Shown: one piece after another, positions 57,561-64,000 of the stretch
Numbering within the stretch: position 1 is the first letter of the stretch
Layout of the letters: each line of letters opens with the position of its first letter
Source: Callaeas wilsoni
Lineage: Eukaryota > Chordata > Aves > Passeriformes > Callaeidae
DNA length: 64,000 bases
Direction of reading: 5' to 3'
NCBI GenBank assembly: GCA_013398955.1
Contig: VWPU01009590.1
Coordinates: 90,343-154,342 of the forward strand
Position numbers and translations under genes: made by a program
Notes under the pieces: model-generated
What the model saw: the letters and a program-made list of their open reading frames with translations, nothing else
The model's database searches: none
Told to the model about the DNA's origin: nothing

Positions 57561-60500
57561 TATTTTTCTTGTCATGGAAAATCTCACTTCTTCTGTCTTC
57601 ATTTTTTTCTTCCTAGTATTGGTTTCATAGAAGAACATAATAGTTAGGGGAAATTTGGGGGAGGGGAAAAACAGAAAAGCATGGTGTTACACTCAATCCT
57701 GCCATTTTTCTTGTATGCTGTGGTTCATCTGAATAAATTTTACCAGCTAAAACTCTGTGTTATAGTTAATTAAAACATAATGTGGGCATAAAAAGCAAAG
57801 TGAAATGAAATGGAAATAATTTTCCGATAAACTCCAGTCAGTTAGATTTTCCTTCTCATTAAAGGAGCATTAATTCAGCTGCTACACACTTACATTTTTG
57901 GAGTGCTAGAGAAGAAAAGTAATCTCAAAGAAGGGTGTCAAAGAGCCTTGTTGTTTTTCAGCCCATAACAAACAAAAAGGACTGCACCAAAAAAGTTCTC
58001 TCAACAGCTTTTCTATTAAGTAGTAAATTCATTTCAATTTAAAAAAGAAGGCTACATAAAACAGTCCAGAACACAGAAAGCATGTGTGTTCTGACCATGA
58101 GGGGCAAACGGCACTGAACTGCATTGGTCGCCAGGCACACAAGGAGGTTTCCCCCGTCCCAGCATGCTTCCCTCCACAAGGAACTTATATCACAAATAGG
58201 ATAAATCTCATCAGCTACTACTTCTCTAGCGATAGAACATACTGAATTCACACTTTAAAAGCTGCATCTTCTTGAAAGGGGTAATGGAAGAGTAACGGAG
58301 AAAAGGAGTATTAACATTAGGCATCTAAAGAAGGAGTAAGCACACCAGTCAGTCATAAATACATTTTGTCTACAATTAATTGGATGCTTTACCCCTTTAC
58401 TGAGATTTCTTTTTTCCTTTTTCACTCTTGTCTGCATTTAACTTCAAGCAAATCATTACTCATCTTTGGTATCGCTCCAGGTTTCAGAGAAATTTTGAAT
58501 TTTTTATTTATTGCCTCCCTGTTAGTCTGTAACACACAGCAGTTTTTGCTAAGAGATGCAGCTGACTGCCTGGCCTGATATTTTAGCACACCAACAGCCA
58601 TGCGTGCCTTACTCAACTCCATCAGATAATGATAAGTGGCATGATTTACATGTGCAGAATTGAGAATTCATTGTGAACCTATAACTGCAACACAATTGAA
58701 AGAGAAAGAAGATTTAATAGGTACTATAAACATCCTTGACAAGGCACAGAGACATGACTCTGCATGCTTATTTGTGTTTGGAAATTGGTTTTTATCTGTA
58801 ATTTTGAATGTAACAAGTATACTCAATTCTTGCTTTAGTTGTAGAATAGAGCCAATGTACAAAGAGAACCTGAAACAGACTAATAGGAAAAAAGATGTGG
58901 ACAATTTTTTAGAGACCATTTTCTGTTGATCTCCAAAGGCATTTTAAGAAACACAGCTACAGCTTTTCTATCACTCTTTCTGATCATTAGAAGAAATTTC
59001 TCAATGCCATAATTCGAAACAACCAATCCTTCTTTGCCCAAAAGCAGGGTTTCTGAGGCAGCTCACCCCACAAAACATTCCACTGTGTGGAACCTAGCTT
59101 TGCATTCATGAGACTGCTAAATTTTCTTATATAACCATTTCACTGTAAATCTACCCACAAAATACTGAGGTGCTCAGAAAATCAAACTATAATTTATTCC
59201 AGTGATCATCTGAATTCACTACAGTGTGGACAAGAGCTTATCAGAGTCTGGCAGCAAGAGTGACTGGCTGTTAATAAATCTTCATAAGGAATTGAAGAAA
59301 GGAAAAAAAAAAAAACAAAAACAAAATGGAATTAACACCTCCAGGTGAACACATAAGCTATTTTATATTAGTTTTACAGGGATGGTCATTCTGTCCCCAA
59401 ATGGCTAAGCTTCATGTGTCATTTAATGGTGAATAAGCATTTAATTATATTTGAGGTGTTTTCTTTGTCATTTACTTCAGAATGCCTGTACACTCAAGAA
59501 AAAAAAAAATCTCTGTATGTGCTTATAGTAATCTTAAACTAAGATAATGCAGGTTTCTCTTTTACCCTATGAGTTTACACAGTGGGATTTCAAATGCTAT
59601 GTAAGCTTGGCATATAAGATAGCTGGTACAGATAAGAAGTCAGATTTCAGCACCACTGACTCCAATCTGCTGTAATGAGGACAGGTGTATGTGATAAACA
59701 AAGAGAAAGATAGATCAAGGTCTCAATGATGAAACAAAAGTGATGAGTAAGCATGCATTTGCTTGACTACTGTGGTCCTTGATATAATAGAGGCACAGAA
59801 AATCTTGAACCACAGACCATTAATAACCAAGAAACATGTTATTTCTTTTCTGAAGAAATCAGGGGTTTAAATTGAAGGGGATGGGGACAGTAAAATAATG
59901 AGAAAAGTAAATAAAAAGAGTGTAGCATCTGGGTACACCATTGAGTCTTGATAAAACACAACACTGTCATTTTACTGTTTGCCTGTTTCTCACTATATTC
60001 TACTTGTATACATATGAAGGTTGTTATTTAATTTCAGCAATGTGGTGGGGACATGGATAAACACAAATAGGGTCATGCTAATTTTATTCTGTACCAGTGC
60101 TGACAAAGTAAATCCAGTCTTACTCATGTTGCTTCTTAGATGGTGTATTTCCCAAAAAATGTGGCTTTGTGTTTGTGTCTAAACACAGACATATATTTCT
60201 ACTAAAAGCAGTTCATACCAACTTTTCTAAGTGACTGAGTGAGGCAACAGTCCATCTGGAGAAATCCTGAAAACTCAGGCAAACTGCATGTCATAGGAGA
60301 AGAAACAAAATATTTAAAATATATGGTACCGGTAATGGTTGCCAGGTGTCCAGTTATCTTTCCTTACACTGAAGCGCCCAAGATGAAATGCAGGATGATA
60401 TTATTTAAGTGAAGAGAGGACAGGGCAGGGAAGAACCTACACACATTTTAATACACTATCTTCAGGTAAGAAGATGCTCGAAACTTGTATGCTTTGCAAT

Positions 60501-63500
60501 TCCAAAGAACACTTCAGGAACTGAGGCTCAGTGGCTTCCACTAGATTTAATTAAAAGGGCTCTTATTGCAACAAAGATGAAATTTTTAACCACAAAAGTC
60601 TCAAAACGCTTATAACTGGAAAAAAAGGAGCTAAATTATTAAATCCCTCTAAAAAATGGATATTAGGAAGAGAGCACCATATGCTACAGCAAACATAACC
60701 TGGCAAGGTATGTTCCAGACAGAAAAACAGATAAAACATAAAATATTACAGGTTTCACGGTTTCAGTTACCAGTGACTCAATTTTATGCTCAGCTATTTA
60801 ATGACAGTATTGATAAAAGTTTTCAAATTCCTGTTTTAGAACTGTGATTGTCACAAGCCACGTATAAGAGAGATAAATATAATTGATGTTTCTCTATAAA
60901 ACACTCTCAACTCTGACATTAATGGCTAAAACTATAGCCCCCTTTTCCTTATATGGCATTCAATTATTGATGCATTTGTACTTTGGCAATAAAAGTTTTA
61001 TGATGTGGTAGACTTATTGGTTAGGAAGCATAAATAAATATCACATCGATGTTGTCCACAGTCAACAAATGTAATATCATTTACAAAGTAAAGCATCTGA
61101 AAGTGGAATTTATAAAAATATTCATTGGTGACCCAATCATCTCTAAAATGTTACTGAAGGCTTGCACAGTGGTCAGCTCCTGTAGGCAGCTCAGAAGCAA
61201 AGAAATCCTCAGCTCTATTGTGCCACAAAGATCCTTAAGATGAAATCCTTGTTGATGTAGATGAGGTATGAAAACAATTGCATGGCAGAGCCCTCACTAC
61301 ATCTATTCTTCACTTCTCTGTTTATAGGCAGTACTATTCATTAATGATAAGTGCCCAAGTGGTCACCCCTCAGAATCCCCCTGCCCATGAAAATTTCAGC
61401 ATTTGAAGTATGCAATCATACCAAATCATGACACACTTAAAAAAGTCTGGGAAATGTAGACTTTCGTTTTACCTCGACAGATACATATTGCACAGACACT
61501 CTACAGGTGTATTTGTACAGGAATTGATTTCATGGGAAACAGCTAAAAGGTGCTTCTCAGGAAGCTGTATGTTGTGCAAAAGCCTGTTTTATACTTATTC
61601 TACTTTAAATATCAGAACCCAAATTTATCTTTTAAGAATAAAGGATGTTGTCAAAAAAGCTCTTTAGTTAGCAATTAGGAAGTTTATAGTGAATAACATA
61701 AAGTATACAAAAGTAACATTACTGTGATAGAAATGTCCTGTCAAAGTAATTTACACAGATCTGGTGTTAGAGATAATCTGTATCATAAGTCAAAATACCA
61801 AAATGTGAAATCTGACACTTACTTCATATTAAAACCTATTCTGATTTACAGGATTACATTTTTTAACATATGAACTTTGAGTAATTGTAGAATTCATGTA
61901 GTCCATGATAAGTGTATATCACACACCTTCTAATTAAATATTTTATAAATGCATCTGGAGGTTATGATTTAAAGATGCAACTGAAATATAATGAATGTTT
62001 AAATTTAAGTGCTGCAGCAATCAATATAAAAACCTATTTCATGTTTGCCATTTTTGAATGACATATGCCCTCAGGTAAGACTTGAGAACAAAATGAAGGT
62101 GACTTTCATTCTAGAAAACCCATTATGTTCACATGACCAGTATAAAACAAGGGTTGAACCAACCACTTCTAGCACCCAAAACTCCATAGCACAGACACTT
62201 CCCTTACATGGTTCCTGTAACAAGCAGTACATAAAATAGCCACAAGGAAAAAGAAAAGAAAAAAAAAAAAAAAAAAAAGGGATGGATCGAATTTTCCTAA
62301 AAATACAGAAAAATTTAACTTTTCACAATGTAATAAATTGAGATTTCCTGGGGTCAACAAAGCATTGGAATTGGTTTAATATTAACTGACCTCGGTAAAC
62401 TGAAACTAGATTTCCTTTGGATCACAAAGACCCAAAGTATGTTTTTGATGATCCAGAACCAGTGGCAGAGATTAATTACAGTTCTTTGACACAATATCTA
62501 TTTTAGAGATCTGATGAAAGCAATGTTCTCCCTTCCACAAGTAAATGGGCTTGTTAAACTTGCGTAGCATAATAACCCTAATTTAAATGGCATCATTAAA
62601 CTTGTTGTTACAGCACATGAGTTGGAGAAGAAAACAATCAGTCATGTACTTGCAGAAACATTGAGGTTCTATTCTGTAATAAATCATCTTCTGGAAAGAA
62701 TCAGTCAAGCAGTGTTCTTCACAAAGAAACAAAAATTAAAAAGAAAAAAAAAGATCACAAACAAACCCACATATTAAAATTGTTTGAAATATCCTTATTT
62801 CCATTAAAAGTTTATTTAGGAAAAAATAAATAACAAAAATTAAAACAAAAAGAGCCAAGCAAAAAAAACCCAATCAAAACCACACAAAAAAAACAAAACA
62901 AAGCAAACACATATATATATATAAAAAAATCCCTAGTAGATTTTGAAATTTAACAGTTTTTCCAACAATGGCATGATAACACATTCTTTCTCCAAATCAT
63001 TTACTTTGGCTTCTGGAGGAGCTTTCTCTGAAAGGCAATGGTGACCACCATGCTGCTTTCCATGCAAAAACCCTGGAGACAAGTCAAATTAAAACTTGTT
63101 TTCAAACAACCCTTACAAGGAACCTATCCTGCTAAAAAGTGGTTATACATTCCATGCCTGCAGCAAAGTTTTGGCCCAACATCCCCATCAGAAAAACTTT
63201 TCTTTGCATTTAGAAATTCTAGGGGAAAATCCCACTACTATCACAAAACTAACAGGCCTTGCACCACCCAGGTTATTGTACCAACAGAAACATCACAAGT
63301 TTTTCTTGCCACATCATCATCATCCTTCTTTCTCTTGCCTCTGTTTCTCATCTAATTTTAGGTTCTGCAATAATTTTCTGAATGCTTTTAGGACCATTTT
63401 TGGACTCTGATTTCTGTAAGTTTCATGGGACCACTAAATACTTTACCTTTCTGAATTCCAGGCTTTGTTATTTAGACGATTTCCCTGAAGGACAGGAAAC

Positions 63501-64000
63501 CTGATAGATTACACACAGTAAAATGGTCCCAACGGGAAATTTATCTTAGTTTAAGGAATTGCTTTGTTCATTTTGTCAACCAAATTTTAATATTGTGGGC
63601 CAAGGAGAAAGAGTTCCAAGCATTAGAATGGAGCTCAGACCTGTAAATTCACACCTGGGAACATATGAATTCCCTCTGGTACAGAGATTTCCAAAACTCA
63701 AGAAAACAGTCTTATCCTTTTGTGTCATAGGTTCACACTTGTGAAAAACAGTATTTCTCCCAACACTTTTGTCTCACTGATTTCCCTGCAAACTTGCTGG
63801 GACATGGCCAGCCATTTTTGGTGAAGCACCAAGCACACAGTAGACTGAATTTTAATTTAGCACCAGTTTGCAGGAAAAACATTAGTACCACATCAGTATT
63901 TTAAATAAAATGCAAGTTAAGCTTGTAGACAACTCCACAAACCATTGGATAATATTAATTGAAATTTCAGTTTTTCCTATATGTAGAGGTTTGGGTTCTT
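57561..64000. other. Gene-free unique AT-rich DNA with A-tracts
   Basis: Low-complexity A-tracts lie at 59303-59328 (A13 then CAAAA units), 59499-59509, 62249-62278 (ending in 20 A) and 62815-62928 (A-rich with a short (AT)n). CAG|GTAAG donor cores occur at 60463-60470 and 62072-62079. Two overlapping 104-105-codon plus frames at 63038-63410 occupy different registers and have no recognised domain. No repeat family or gene is supported to the window end. Confidence 0.5.

Noticed and set aside
57647..57666. Possible G-quadruplex on plus
   Set aside because: Three G-runs only within reach.
1..64000. Endogenous retrovirus, DNA transposon, NUMT, tRNA/rRNA genes, CRISPR
   Set aside because: No LTR pair, terminal inverted repeats, mitochondrial gene text, cloverleaf or regularly spaced repeats were seen by reading; a library search could still reveal very old copies.

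Overview
The window looks like non-coding DNA from a bird. It is AT-rich by eye, and its only abundant interspersed repeats are CR1 (chicken-repeat-1) LINE fragments. These carry the typical avian CR1 3' terminus (runs resembling ATTCTGTGATTC, or the reverse complement CACAGAATCACAGAA). No Alu, L1, B-type SINE, LTR pair or DNA transposon was recognised. I found no bacterial-style gene, no operon, no RNA gene and no CRISPR array. I also found no exon of a protein family I can name.

Layout. 1-740 is a reverse-strand CR1 piece holding the end of a reverse-transcriptase frame. 741-2820 is unique AT-rich DNA, followed by a forward CR1 (2862-3422). 3423-9770 is mostly unique, with a decayed MIR-like SINE near 7.5-7.66 kb. 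A short reverse CR1 tail lies at 9771-10000. 10-30.5 kb is a long gene-free stretch with an old tandem duplication (12.46-12.63 kb), two exon-like segments (11.3 and 16.9 kb), one long unrecognised open frame (15.6-16.1 kb) and an ATT microsatellite. Reverse CR1 copies lie at 30.6-31.06 kb and 33.9-34.74 kb. 34.7-42.6 kb contains a CpG-retaining AT-rich block (37.55-37.71 kb), a compound tetranucleotide microsatellite (39.5 kb) and a GC/CpG-richer block (41.46-42.11 kb). Two CR1 3' tails (42.6 and 44.6 kb) flank a poly-T/CAAA pair and a small GC-rich block with a CAG run. 45.07 kb holds a perfect 14-bp inverted repeat. A forward CR1 lies at 49.75-50.27 kb. The remainder to 64 kb is AT-rich, with short direct repeats and several A-tracts, one of 43 A.

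Interpretation. The simplest reading is an intergenic desert or the inside of a very long intron. Two weak, independent asymmetries favour an intron transcribed on the + strand. Six of eight CR1 pieces are antisense to +, and the strong donor core CAG|GTAAG occurs four times on + against once on -. Neither proves transcription. There are no genes here that can be shown to work together. The most useful leads are non-coding: CpG-retaining blocks that may be regulatory, exon-like segments, splice-site juxtapositions and a perfect hairpin. No previously undescribed biological system can be supported from this sequence.
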